Below are positions 43,048 through 51,728 of a stretch of 62,039 nucleotides of DNA, piece by piece. The notes under the pieces were generated by a model, which saw only the letters and a program-made list of their open reading frames with translations, was not told the origin of the DNA and made no database searches. Both the position numbers and the translations under genes were made by a program. Where the stretch lies: positions 117,467-179,505 of the forward strand of contig NZ_LMNL01000038.1 of assembly GCF_001422985.1 (NCBI RefSeq). The letters run 5' to 3'. The first letter of the stretch is position 1; every line of letters starts with the position of its first letter. Source of the DNA: Methylobacterium sp. Leaf117 (GTDB taxonomy: Bacteria > Pseudomonadota > Alphaproteobacteria > Rhizobiales > Beijerinckiaceae).

Positions 43048-43373
43048 TGCAGGGGATTCGACATGGAATCTCCTGGGGGCGGGAATGGGATCGATCGGGC
43101 CGAGCGATCTACCGTCAGCTGAGGATTGATCGAATCCATCCGATCATGAGGCTCCCGCGCGACGCGGCCTCACATTGGCGAACCGCGATGCGACACTCCG
43201 GTGCGAGTCTGCGGTAATCGGATGACCCTCTACCAGGGTGCATGGCCATCTGACGCCCCACTGACGCAAGCCCGAGAGTTCAGCACGAGCCAAGCGAGCT
43301 GCGAGCGTCGGCCAAAACGATGTTCAACAGAATTGTGTGCTTCAGGGCAAAAACAGACCTGAGAGGCGGCTTA

Positions 43374-43390
43374 CCACTTTTGTCCCGACA
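43374..43390 (-). repeat. Candidate right terminus of the Tn7-like element
   Basis: Read leftward from 43390 the DNA begins TGTCGGGACAAAAGTGG: a 5'-TGT terminus and a GACAAAA core as in Tn7 TnsB-binding sites. I found no matching left terminus or target duplication in this window, so the call rests on one end only. Confidence 0.35.
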
Positions 43391-43424
43391 GCAACTGCAT
43401 TTTCGCAATTTCTCTGAGACACCC
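43387..43424 (-). repeat. Tn3-type 38-bp terminal-repeat-like sequence
   Basis: Read leftward from 43424 it begins GGGTGTCTCAGAGAAATTGC and is 38 nt to GACAG. It resembles the GGGG-TC-GTCTCAGAAAA ends of mercury-type Tn3-family transposons. No partner repeat seen; either a solo relic or chance similarity. It overlaps the Tn7-like candidate terminus by four bases. Confidence 0.3.
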
Positions 43425-43689
43425 TCTCAATCTTAATCCGACAGACACACCCTAAGTTATTGAATAATCAAGGCGCTATCTCTCATTTACTCTACGACAG
43501 ACCACTGGGCCAGCGCGCAGGCGCACCGGCGCACCACGGCGTGGCCGCCGGGCGTCGGCGCCTGTTCAAAAGGCGAGACCGCCGCGAGGGCCGGGCCCGT
43601 CGGGTTCCGCCTCGACCCGCTGCCGTCTCGCATCCGGCCGTTGGGCCGGGTCCGGTGCCGGCCCTATCGCGCAGATGCTCGGGCCTCAT

Positions 43690-43950
43690 CGCCGTCGCGC
43701 GACACGGCGAAAGCCTTGACCCTGCGCCGTGACGATCCGGTCCGGCTGGTGCGCACAATCCTCGCGCAGGAGGCGCTCCGTGCGCCGCAACGGCTTCTCG
43801 GCGGCGCCGCCTTCGCGTCCAACCCAGGCCGCGCCGTGAGAATTCCCTGTCGGCACCCGTGATCGGCCGCCATTCCGGCAATGGCTCTCCCGGGGAAAAT
43901 CTCTGAGCAGAACGCCACAGAAACGCCACGCCGGACGGGCTCGCCCCACC
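43690..43950 (-). pseudogene. Remnant of a winged-helix (Trans_reg_C-type) regulator
   Basis: One minus-strand frame reads PLRRTERLLREDCAHQPDRI then VTAQGQGFRRV, resembling the end of an OmpR-type winged helix (LRRxLxxDxxxPxxIxTVxGxGYRL). No start, no upstream domain, and the frame dissolves on both sides. Low-confidence fossil next to the presumptive element boundary. Confidence 0.3.
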
Positions 43951-43967
43951 TCCGCTCTGCGGGTTGC

Positions 43968-44480
43968 CTAGCGGGTGATCCGCTTCGGGGCGATCGGGTC
44001 GCTGGCCGGGAAGGTTTCCTCGATCGCCTCGTCCAGAAGCCGTTCCTGACGGGCGCGAAGGTCCGCGTCGGGCGTCCATGGTCCGGGCGCCCGTTCGGCG
44101 GCCAGATCCGCGCGGGACCGACCCTGCGACCGGTCCGGATGGTCCTGCGGCGTCCGTCCGGTCCCGGACATCCTCGCGCCGTCGTCTCGCGGGGCGGGGG
44201 CAATCTCGCGCAGCGGCGGTTGTTCGACGACGCGCGTCCACCGCTGCCTGCGACGCATTCCGGACCATCCGGCGAGGCTCGCCGCCGCGAGGCCTAATCC
44301 GGCGAGGCCCACGGCGACGATCACGACCGGCCGGACACCCAGGCGCCGGGCCGTCCGGTCCAGCGCGACTTCGAACGCGCCCGCGGCATTGACGGCCACC
44401 GGGACGATCTGCGTATCGAGAAACATCTTTGGCACCGATGGTCGAGCGGGCTTCTTCCGCAGATAGTCTTGGGTAATCAT
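43968..44480 (-). CDS. Small single-pass membrane protein, divergent from the fdh4A-like gene
   Basis: A 170-aa protein. Residues 1-45 are soluble, 46-70 a membrane segment (VRPVVIVAVGLAGLGLAAAS), followed by a basic and Pro-rich cytoplasmic region. The C-terminus (LLDEAIEETFPASDPIAPKR) matches the DEAxEETFPASDP tail common to many small alphaproteobacterial proteins of unknown role. AAGG lies 8 nt upstream of the ATG at 44480. It diverges from the formate-dehydrogenase-like gene across 197 bp that contain a tandem repeat. Function unknown. Confidence 0.7.
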   Translation of the reverse strand: MITQDYLRKKPARPSVPKMFLDTQIVPVAVNAAGAFEVALDRTARRLGVRPVVIVAVGLAGLGLAAASLAGWSGMRRRQRWTRVVEQPPLREIAPAPRDDGARMSGTGRTPQDHPDRSQGRSRADLAAERAPGPWTPDADLRARQERLLDEAIEETFPASDPIAPKRITR

Positions 44481-44515
44481 GACGACAACCTTCGTTAAGC
44501 CCAGAGCATAATCTC

Positions 44516-44549
44516 TCGAACAAACGCCAAGTTTCGAACAAACGCCAAG
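44516..44549. repeat. Tandem direct repeat between the divergent genes
   Basis: TCGAACAAACGCCAAG occurs twice (44516-44531 and 44534-44549), period 18 bp, about 130 bp upstream of the fdh4A-like start and 36 bp upstream of the divergent gene. Two sites about two helical turns apart fit cooperative binding by a regulator. Confidence 0.6.
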
Positions 44550-44677
44550 GCGGCGGGTTGGAGGTGCAACCTGGGCAGGCGGGCAATGTTTCCCGGCTCC
44601 GACGGGAAAGGTCGATCCGGCCGGTCGGCCTCGGCCCCAGCGCGTCGTTCAGGTCGCGGCGACAGGGAGATCATTCG

Positions 44678-47008
44678 TTGAAAAAGCCCGTTTTCAAGCC
44701 CTACCGCATGCCCTCCGGTGGATGGGGGTCGGCCCGTTCGGTCGGCAACATCCTGAGGCGCGAGGGTGTGCTGGCGAGCGTCCCGATCGCGCTGACCCGC
44801 CACAACAAGGTCGACGGCTACCAGTGCACCAGCTGCGCCTGGGTGAAGCCCGCGAACCCGCTGCCGTTCGAGTTCTGCGAGAACGGCGTCAAGGCGGTGG
44901 CCTGGGAACTGACCGCGCATCGCTGCACGCCGAAGTTCTTCGCCGAGCACACCGTCACCGAGCTTCGGGGCTGGGACGATTACCACCTCGAACAGCCGGG
45001 GCGCCTGACCCATCCGCTTCGCTACGACGCCAGCAGCGACAAGTACGTGCCGGTCTCCTGGGGGCATGCCCTCGATGAGATCGCCCGCGAACTGCGCGCC
45101 GTCGACGATCGCCAAAAGGGCACCGTGTTCTACAGCTCGGGCCGCCTGTCGAACGAGGGGAGCTATCTCTATCAGCTCTTCGCCCGGCTCTACGGCAACA
45201 ACAACCTGCCGGACTCGTCCAACATGTGCCACGAGACCACCTCGGTGGCGCTGCCCGCCAGCATCGGCCAGCCGGTCGGGACGGTCAATCTGGAGGATTT
45301 CGGCAAGACGGACTGCATCCTGTTCTTCGGCCAGAATCCGGGCAGCAACGCGCCCCGCATGCTCCATCCGCTTCAGGAGGCGAGCGAGCGCGGCGTCCCG
45401 ATCATCACCTACAACCCCTTGCGCGAGCGCGGGCTGGAACGGTTCCTGAACCCGCAATCACCGACCGAGATGCTGACCGGGAAGGACACCCGGATCAGTT
45501 CGCAATATCACCAGGTCAAGGCCGGTGGCGACCTCGCGGCCCTCGCCGGCATCTGCAAATCCGTGCTGGAAGCGCACGAGGCCTCGCGGACGGCGGGCGG
45601 CCCGGGGGTGCTGGACGAGGCCTTCATCGCCGAGCACACCCACGGCTTCGACACCTTCGCCGACTGGCTCCGCGCGCAGAATTGGGACGAACTGGAACGG
45701 CGCTCGGGCCTGCGCCGGGCCGACATGGAGGCGACCGCCACCGTCTACGGCCGCTCGCACGCGGTGATCGGCGTCTACGGCATGGGGCTGACGCAGCACC
45801 GGGCCGGGGTCGAGACCGTGCAGATGCTGGTCAATCTCCTGCTGATGCGCGGCAATCTCGGCCGCGTCGGCGCCGGCATCTGCCCGATCCGCGGCCATTC
45901 CAACGTGCAGGGCCAGCGCACGGTGGGGATCACCGAGAAGCCCGAGCTGTTTCCCCTGGACCGGCTCGGTGCGCAGTTCGGCTTCGAACCGCCACGGGAG
46001 GCCGGCTACAACACGGTCGAGGCCTGCGAGGCGATCCTCAAGGACGAGGTCCAGGCCTTCTTCATGCTGGGCGGCAACTTCGTCCGGGCGATCCCCGATC
46101 ACGGCCAGATGGAGCCGGCCTGGCGCCGCCTGCGCCTCACCGTCAACGTGATCACCAAGCTCAATCGCTCGGCCCTGCTGCCGGGCGAGATCAGCTACAT
46201 CCTGCCGGTGATCAGCCGCATCGAGATCGACGAGACGAAGATGGGGCAGCAGGTCCTCTCGATGGAGGACACCTCCGCCTGCATCCACGGCAATCGCGGC
46301 GTGCGCCGGCCGGCCTCGCCCCACCTCATCAGCGAGATCCGGCTCATCTGCGAGCTGGGCCGGCGGGTGCTCGACCCCAATCCACGGGTGCTCTGGGACG
46401 TCTGGCAGGAGGATTACGCCGAGATCCGCAAGGCGATCGGCGAGACGCTGCCCGAGTCGTTCTGGGACTACGAGCGGCGGATGTGGGAGCCGGGCGGTTT
46501 CCAGCGTGACCTGCCGGCGCGCAAGCGCCAGTGGCACACCGAGACGGGCCGGGCCAACATCGTGACGCCCGGCGGCCTCGACGAGGATGCGGACATGCCG
46601 ACGGTGGGGCACGACGTGCTGCGCCTGATCACGCTGCGCTCGAACGACCAGTTCAACACCACGGTCTACGGCTACGACGACCGCTTCCGGGGCATCAAGA
46701 ACACCCGCAAGGTGGTGCTGATGAACCGCTCGGACATCGACCGGCTCGGGCTGAAGATCGGCCAGGCCGTGACTCTGAAGACGGTGGCGGACGACGGCAT
46801 CGACCGCCGGCTCTCCGACATGCTCGTCGTCGCCTACGACATCCCCATCGGCTGCATCGGCGGCTACTATCCGGAATGCAACGTGCTTCTGCCGATCTGG
46901 CATTACGCGATCGGCAGCAAGACCCCGGCGGCCAAGACCATCCCGGTCACCGTGCAGGCCGACGACGACCGCGTGCTCGCGCCGCAACTGGAATACGCGA
47001 CCGGCTGA
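44678..47008 (+). CDS. fdh4A: Formate-dehydrogenase-like molybdopterin oxidoreductase (FdhF/YdeP family, Fdh4A-like)
   Basis: A 776-aa bis-MGD molybdo- or tungsto-enzyme of the FdhF/YdeP family. The type-specific N-terminus has C50, C53 and C67 (YQCTSCAWVKP ... FCENGVKAVAWE). Then come the Mo-cofactor segments (LRYDASSDKYVPVSWGHALD, FYSSGRLSNEGSYLYQLFAR, DCILFFGQNPGSNAPRM, GICPIRGHSNVQGQRTVGI) and the C-terminal MGD-binding domain (RSNDQFNTTVYGYDDRFRGI). In Methylobacterium extorquens a protein of this family is formate dehydrogenase 4, used in formate oxidation during methylotrophy. The TTG at 44678 is chosen because AGGGAG lies 9 nt upstream. No partner subunit follows downstream. Confidence 0.88.
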   Translation: MKKPVFKPYRMPSGGWGSARSVGNILRREGVLASVPIALTRHNKVDGYQCTSCAWVKPANPLPFEFCENGVKAVAWELTAHRCTPKFFAEHTVTELRGWDDYHLEQPGRLTHPLRYDASSDKYVPVSWGHALDEIARELRAVDDRQKGTVFYSSGRLSNEGSYLYQLFARLYGNNNLPDSSNMCHETTSVALPASIGQPVGTVNLEDFGKTDCILFFGQNPGSNAPRMLHPLQEASERGVPIITYNPLRERGLERFLNPQSPTEMLTGKDTRISSQYHQVKAGGDLAALAGICKSVLEAHEASRTAGGPGVLDEAFIAEHTHGFDTFADWLRAQNWDELERRSGLRRADMEATATVYGRSHAVIGVYGMGLTQHRAGVETVQMLVNLLLMRGNLGRVGAGICPIRGHSNVQGQRTVGITEKPELFPLDRLGAQFGFEPPREAGYNTVEACEAILKDEVQAFFMLGGNFVRAIPDHGQMEPAWRRLRLTVNVITKLNRSALLPGEISYILPVISRIEIDETKMGQQVLSMEDTSACIHGNRGVRRPASPHLISEIRLICELGRRVLDPNPRVLWDVWQEDYAEIRKAIGETLPESFWDYERRMWEPGGFQRDLPARKRQWHTETGRANIVTPGGLDEDADMPTVGHDVLRLITLRSNDQFNTTVYGYDDRFRGIKNTRKVVLMNRSDIDRLGLKIGQAVTLKTVADDGIDRRLSDMLVVAYDIPIGCIGGYYPECNVLLPIWHYAIGSKTPAAKTIPVTVQADDDRVLAPQLEYATG

Positions 47009-47401
47009 GAGCGGGATCGCGACGAATGCCGCGGGGGAGGCGGCAAGGCACGCGCGAAAGGCAGGCGCGAAAGGCAGGCGCGAACAGGTCACACGCGAAC
47101 AGGTCACGCCAGCACATCACCAGCCGGCATGATCGATCCGAGGCGATCGGGGCAGTCATCGCAGCCGTGATGGCACGACCTTGACAGTGAAATCCATGAA
47201 GAAACTGCTCTTTCTCAGGCGAAAGAACCGATTATAACATGCGTTAAATCCGTATTTTATCGAACATTGGGGAAGTGTCGGACACAACACCATCAGACAC
47301 TGAGGGATAACAAACGCATACACTTTGGATTACGGTCGCGGACATCGCCCGTTTGTCTGCCGGCCTGCTCTGATGCTGCCGGCGTTCTGGGAGCCGCATC
47401 C
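47009..47401. other. Intergenic stretch between fdh4A-like gene and crp/fnr gene
   Basis: Contains short tandem repeats (47043-47110) and then an A/T-rich patch (47220-47300) that probably holds the promoter of the regulator gene. No coding region seen. Confidence 0.5.
47043..47110. repeat. Short tandem repeats downstream of fdh4A-like gene
   Basis: Three near-identical 13-nt units of the AGGCAGGCGCGAA type, followed by two copies of CGCGAACAGGTCAC. They sit just after the stop codon; may affect transcript end formation. Confidence 0.6.
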
Positions 47402-48217
47402 ATGAACGCCCGTCTTAGCCTCGTTCCCGCTACTCCGGTCAGGACGGCCGAGCCTGACCCCGGTCGCAACCCGCTCGTCCGGAAGCTCCGAAGTCTGGTG
47501 AACCTGAATGCGGCGGATGTCGCGGCCCTGGAGGAGATCAGTCTCCCGCCGCGGCTGCTCGGGCCGCGCGTCGACCTCATCCGCAGCGAGGAGGGATCGG
47601 GGGATGCCGTCATGCTGCTCGAAGGCTTCGCCTGCCGCTACAAGCAGCGTCAGGCCGGCCAGCGTCAGATCATGGCGTACCTGTTGCCGGGCGATCTCTG
47701 CGATGTCGATGCGTCCTATCTCGGTCGCATGGATCATGCGGTGGGGACCCTGGCCTCCTCCGTCGTGGTCCGTATCCCCCGCCAGGCCCTGGCGGATCTG
47801 GTCTCCCGCCACCCCAACATCGCGCAGGCGCTGCGCATGGCCAGGCTCTTCGAGGAGGCGACCACGCGCGAGTGGGTGGTGAATCTCGGCTGCCGCTCGG
47901 CCATGGAGCGGATGGCGCACCTCTTCTGCGAGCTTCTGACCCGCTTCCAGATGGTGGGCATGGCCGAGGGCGATTCCTGTCCCCTGCCGCTGACGCAGGC
48001 GGATCTCGGCGACACGCTGGGCCTCTCGAACGTCCACGTGAACCGCACGCTTCAGGAGCTGCGGCGCCAGGGTCTGGTCGAGCTCAGGGGCAAGAGCCTG
48101 CGGCTTCTCAAGGTGAGGCGCCTCCAGGAGATCGGGGAGTTCAACCCGGCCTATCTGCAGCCTGTCGACGGCGCGAAAGGGCATGCTGCCGTCGGGCTGG
48201 TCAGCGGGTTGGCCTGA
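47402..48217 (+). CDS. Crp/Fnr-family transcriptional regulator
   Basis: A 271-aa regulator. Residues 50-150 are the cyclic-nucleotide-binding-like jelly roll (VMLLEGFACRYKQRQAGQRQ, IMAYLLPGDLCDVDASYLGR). Residues 185-255 are the Crp-type helix-turn-helix (AMERMAHLFCELLTRFQMVG, LTQADLGDTLGLSNVHVNRT, LQELRRQGLVELRGKSLRLL). No Fnr Fe-S cysteine cluster is present, so it is an alphaproteobacterial Crp/Fnr group member of unknown ligand, often tied to stress or microaerobic control. The start at 47402 is supported by domain placement. It precedes the sensor-kinase gene by 80 nt and may share a transcript. Confidence 0.9.
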   Translation: MNARLSLVPATPVRTAEPDPGRNPLVRKLRSLVNLNAADVAALEEISLPPRLLGPRVDLIRSEEGSGDAVMLLEGFACRYKQRQAGQRQIMAYLLPGDLCDVDASYLGRMDHAVGTLASSVVVRIPRQALADLVSRHPNIAQALRMARLFEEATTREWVVNLGCRSAMERMAHLFCELLTRFQMVGMAEGDSCPLPLTQADLGDTLGLSNVHVNRTLQELRRQGLVELRGKSLRLLKVRRLQEIGEFNPAYLQPVDGAKGHAAVGLVSGLA

Positions 48218-48297
48218 GGCGCGGACAACCCCGTGCCGATTCCCCGCTTCCCGTCCCCGGCCGGTCGTTCAGCCGCGCGCGCACCTCGCGTCGCGCC

Positions 48298-51225
48298 GTG
48301 ACCGCCGCCGTGGACATCGAGGCGCTTCGGAGCCGACTCGCGGCTCTCGAAGCGGCCCTGCGGGAGAAAGAAGCGGCCCTGCGGGAGAAAGCCGGTATCG
48401 AAACCGCCCTTCGAGAGAGCGAAGCGCTTCGCCGCATCGCTCTCGAGGGCGGCCGCATGGGCACCTGGTGCTGGAACCTGCGCGAGCGGCTGATCTGGGG
48501 CGACGCGGCGTTCCTGGCGCTGTGGGGATTCTCAGCCGCCGAGGAGGCTCGCCCCCTCTCCGCCTTCACCGATCGCATGTCTCCGCAGGGGCAGATCGCG
48601 ATGAGCGAGATGGTGACCCGCGCCATCGCCAACCGTGAGGAGTTCGACGGCCTGCTGGAGGTCGTCGCGGGACCCTCCCGGGGGCGCTGGGTGCGCTGGC
48701 GCGGCGTTGCCGAGGCGGAGCGCCCCTGGATCGTCAACGGCGTGAGCTTCGATGTCACGGAGGAGCACCGATTCGACGAGCGGCTTCGCGCGAGCGAAGC
48801 ACGGCAGGCGTTCCTGCTGCGCCTCTCCGACACGCTGCGCCTCCACACCGATCCGAACGCGGTCATCGCGATGGTCACGGCGGCCCTCGGCCAGCATCTC
48901 GGCGCCGGCCAGGTCACCTATGCGGAAGCCGACCCCTCCGGCGATCACGTCACGGTCACGCAGGATTGGAACGACGGCACCATCCCGAGCAACGTCGGCC
49001 GCCACCGTCTCGAGAATTTCGGCGCAGCCTTCATCGCGGAACTGCGGCAGGGACAGACCGTCGCCATTCCGGATGTGGCGCTCGATCTCCGCACCGCACC
49101 GGCGCGCGCGGCCTTCGCTCGGATCTCGGTCGGCAGCCTCGTCGACGTGCCGCTCGTCAAGACCGGCCGCCTCGTCGCCGTGCTGGCGGTTCACAGCCGC
49201 GCGCCGCGGGACTGGTCGCCCCACGATCTCGCGCTCATCGAGGAAGTGGCCGAGCGCACCTGGACCTCGGTCGAACGGGTCCAGGCCGAGACGGCCCTGC
49301 GGGAGAGCGAGGGCCGTCTGGCCGCGGACCTCGCCGGCATGCGGCGGCTGCACGACCTGCAGTCCCGGATCTCCGACACGGCGGATTTCGAGGCGGCTCT
49401 GGACGAGATCCTGGCCGCCGCCGTCGCGTTCACGAAGACGGATCGTGGCGTCATCCAACTGGTCGCCAACACCGGAGAGACCCTGGAGATCGTGCGCGCG
49501 CTCGGCTACGAGCCCGACGCCCCGGTCATCGAACGCTTCCGCCAGGACAGCTTCACCAAGGGCTGCGAACTCGCCCGCGTCCGCCGGCAGCAGCTGGTGG
49601 TGGCCGATATGGCGGACATTCCCGGCTTCGCGGGGACGCCGGACGGTGACCTCATCGCCGCTTCGGAGGTGCACGCCTTCCAGTGCACCCCCATGATCAG
49701 CCGGAAGGGCGATCTCGTCGGCGTCCTGAGCACCCAGTTCCGCCAGCCCCACCGCCCGAGCGACGACGCCTTGCGGCTGGTGGACCTACTCGCCTGGACG
49801 GCGGCCAACTACATCGCTCGCCACCGCGGCGACGAAGCGCTGCGGGAGAGCGAGGCGCGGTTTCGACAATTCGCCGAGGCCTCCTCCGAGGTTCTCTGGA
49901 TCCGGGACGCCACCACCCTCGAATGGGAGTATCTGAGCCCTGCCTTCGAGGCCATCTACGGCCTGTCCGTCACCGATGCGCTCACCGGCGACACCTTCCG
50001 CAACTGGACCGACCTGATCGTCGCGGACGATCGCGAAACGGCGGCGGCCTGCATCCAGCGCGTCCGCGAAGGCGGGCATGCCACCTTCGAGTACCGGGTA
50101 CACCGCCCCGACGGCGGTCTGCGCTGGCTCAGGAACACCGATTTTCCGATGCGGGGGCCCAGCGGAGCCGTCGAACGCGTCGGTGGCGTCGGCCAGGACG
50201 TCACCGAGCTGAAGCGGGTCGAGGCCGCGCTGCGGGAGAGCGAAGGGCGGCTGCGCACGCTGATGGAGGGCATCCCCCAACTGGTCTGGCGCTCCCGCGA
50301 CGAGGGTGACTGGACCTGGGCGGGGCCGCAATGGCTCGCGTTCACCGGCCAGAGCCAGGAGGCGTCCCACGGCCTCGGCTGGCTGGACGCGGTCCATCCC
50401 GACGACCGCGAGGCGAGCCTGCGGGCATGGGACGAAGCGCGCCCGCACGGCCGGCTCGACACGGAGTTCCGCGTCTGGCGGGCGAGCGACGGGGCCTACC
50501 TGTGGCATCGCACCCGCTCGGTCCCGGTGCGCGACCCGTCGGGGCACATCCTGGAATGGCTCGGCACGACAACCGACGTCGACGACCTGCGCCGGCTGCA
50601 GGAGGAGCAGACCGTCATGGTCGCCGAGCTGCAGCACAGGACGCGCAACCTGATCGCGGTGGTCCGCTCCATCGCGCAACAGACCATGGCCCAGACCGGC
50701 CCCGGCGTGGATTTTCGCGAGCAGTTCAACGCCCGGCTCGGGGCGCTGTCGCGCGTCCAGGGTCTGCTCTCCCGGGCGCAGAGCGAGCCGATCACGATCG
50801 GCCAGCTCGTCCGGCTGGAGCTCGATGCGCTCGGCGCCCGGACCGAGGGTCATATCGCGCTGGAGGGGCCGGAGGTGCTTCTGCGCCCTTCGGTGGTGCA
50901 GACGCTGGCGCTGGCGCTGCACGAGCTGGCCACCAACGCCCGCAAATACGGTGCGCTGAGCACCGAGCGTGGCCGGCTCGCAGTGCGCTGGTTCGTCAAG
51001 GAATCCGAGGACGAAGGCCGGCGCCTCGTGCTGGCATGGATGGAGCACGACATCGGCCATTCCACGGAGGAGCGTTCCAGCCGGCGCGGCTACGGGCGGG
51101 AGCTGATCGAGCGGGCGTTACCCTACGCGCTGCAGGCCCGGACGCGCTACGAACTCGGGGCGACGGAGCTGCACTGCTCGATCGACCTGCCCCTCACCGA
51201 ACGAACCAGGAAGGTCAGCCCATGA
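48298..51225 (+). CDS. Multi-sensor HWE-family histidine kinase
   Basis: A 975-aa cytoplasmic hybrid of sensor domains and an HWE kinase. In order: an N-terminal coiled coil (LAALEAALREKEAALREKAG), PAS (GGRMGTWCWNLRERLIWGD), GAF (LSDTLRLHTDPNAVIAMVTA), a second GAF (LHDLQSRISDTADFEAALDE), two PAS/PAC modules (EASSEVLWIRDATTLEWEYL; GIPQLVWRSRDEGDWTWAGP), then the kinase core. The phospho-acceptor lies in AELQHRTRNLIAVVRSIAQQ and the N-box in LALHELATNARKYGALS. No membrane segment. GTG at 48298 chosen as the first start after the crp/fnr stop; its stop overlaps the response-regulator ATG by 4 nt, so the two form a coupled pair. Confidence 0.92.
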   Translation: MTAAVDIEALRSRLAALEAALREKEAALREKAGIETALRESEALRRIALEGGRMGTWCWNLRERLIWGDAAFLALWGFSAAEEARPLSAFTDRMSPQGQIAMSEMVTRAIANREEFDGLLEVVAGPSRGRWVRWRGVAEAERPWIVNGVSFDVTEEHRFDERLRASEARQAFLLRLSDTLRLHTDPNAVIAMVTAALGQHLGAGQVTYAEADPSGDHVTVTQDWNDGTIPSNVGRHRLENFGAAFIAELRQGQTVAIPDVALDLRTAPARAAFARISVGSLVDVPLVKTGRLVAVLAVHSRAPRDWSPHDLALIEEVAERTWTSVERVQAETALRESEGRLAADLAGMRRLHDLQSRISDTADFEAALDEILAAAVAFTKTDRGVIQLVANTGETLEIVRALGYEPDAPVIERFRQDSFTKGCELARVRRQQLVVADMADIPGFAGTPDGDLIAASEVHAFQCTPMISRKGDLVGVLSTQFRQPHRPSDDALRLVDLLAWTAANYIARHRGDEALRESEARFRQFAEASSEVLWIRDATTLEWEYLSPAFEAIYGLSVTDALTGDTFRNWTDLIVADDRETAAACIQRVREGGHATFEYRVHRPDGGLRWLRNTDFPMRGPSGAVERVGGVGQDVTELKRVEAALRESEGRLRTLMEGIPQLVWRSRDEGDWTWAGPQWLAFTGQSQEASHGLGWLDAVHPDDREASLRAWDEARPHGRLDTEFRVWRASDGAYLWHRTRSVPVRDPSGHILEWLGTTTDVDDLRRLQEEQTVMVAELQHRTRNLIAVVRSIAQQTMAQTGPGVDFREQFNARLGALSRVQGLLSRAQSEPITIGQLVRLELDALGARTEGHIALEGPEVLLRPSVVQTLALALHELATNARKYGALSTERGRLAVRWFVKESEDEGRRLVLAWMEHDIGHSTEERSSRRGYGRELIERALPYALQARTRYELGATELHCSIDLPLTERTRKVSP

Positions 51226-51650
51226 GTCGCGTCAGTTCCATGAATCCAACCCATCCAACCCATCCAACCCATCCGGCCGGTGCCTCGCATTCCGCCGCTC
51301 CCTCGCTCGCCGGCCGCCGCGTGCTGGTCGTGGAAGACGAGTACTTCATCGCGGACGACCTGCGTCATCAGTTGGATGCCTGCGGGGCCGAGGTGCTGGG
51401 GCCGGTGCCGCGGGTGGGGGAGGCGCTGGCGCTGATCGCGGCGACGCCCGAGATCGACGCGGCGGTGCTCGACATCAACCTGCAGGACGAGACGGTCTAC
51501 CCGGTGGCCGATGCCCTGCAGGCGCGCGGCGTGACGTTCCTGTTCGCCACCGGTTACGACAAGGCTGCCATCCCGAGCCGCTACGCCGGCGTGCGCCATT
51601 GCGAAAAGCCCCTCGAGCTGTCGATGGTCACCGACGCGCTCTTCGGCTGA
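51222..51650 (+). CDS. Single-domain response regulator
   Basis: A 142-aa stand-alone receiver domain. Phospho-acceptor D84 (AAVLDINLQDE), acidic pocket RRVLVVEDEYFIADDL (E38/D39), conserved Lys129 in HCEKPLE, switch residue region FLFATGYDKAAIP. There is no output domain, so it probably relays phosphate or binds a partner protein. The N-terminus contains a THP repeat encoded by a 9-bp tandem repeat (51242-51272), likely a disordered, length-variable leader. It starts inside the stop codon of the kinase gene. Confidence 0.93.
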   Translation: MSRVSSMNPTHPTHPTHPAGASHSAAPSLAGRRVLVVEDEYFIADDLRHQLDACGAEVLGPVPRVGEALALIAATPEIDAAVLDINLQDETVYPVADALQARGVTFLFATGYDKAAIPSRYAGVRHCEKPLELSMVTDALFG

Positions 51651-51728
51651 CGGGGCGCCCCGGAACGACTTCTTCCTTCAAAGCAGGGCAGCTTTCAGGG
51701 GAGGGCGGCTTTGAGGCGAAGGCCGCCG

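Larger units (their letters stand above)
43048..43500. other. A/T-rich presumptive right-end region of the Tn7-like element
   Basis: No gene. The DNA changes from GC-rich to A/T-rich toward 43330-43500. It contains the TGTCGGGACAAAA end-like motif and a 38-bp Tn3-type inverted-repeat-like motif listed separately. Sequence typical of the host chromosome resumes beyond about 43.5 kb. Confidence 0.5.

Noticed and set aside
45458..47107. 549-codon minus-strand frame opposite the fdh4A-like gene
   Set aside because: Shadow frame; all recognisable motifs lie on the plus strand.
47225..47260. EcfG-type general-stress promoter upstream of the Crp/Fnr gene (GAAC...CGTT)
   Set aside because: Spacing is 13 nt rather than the 16-17 nt expected and the first G is missing.
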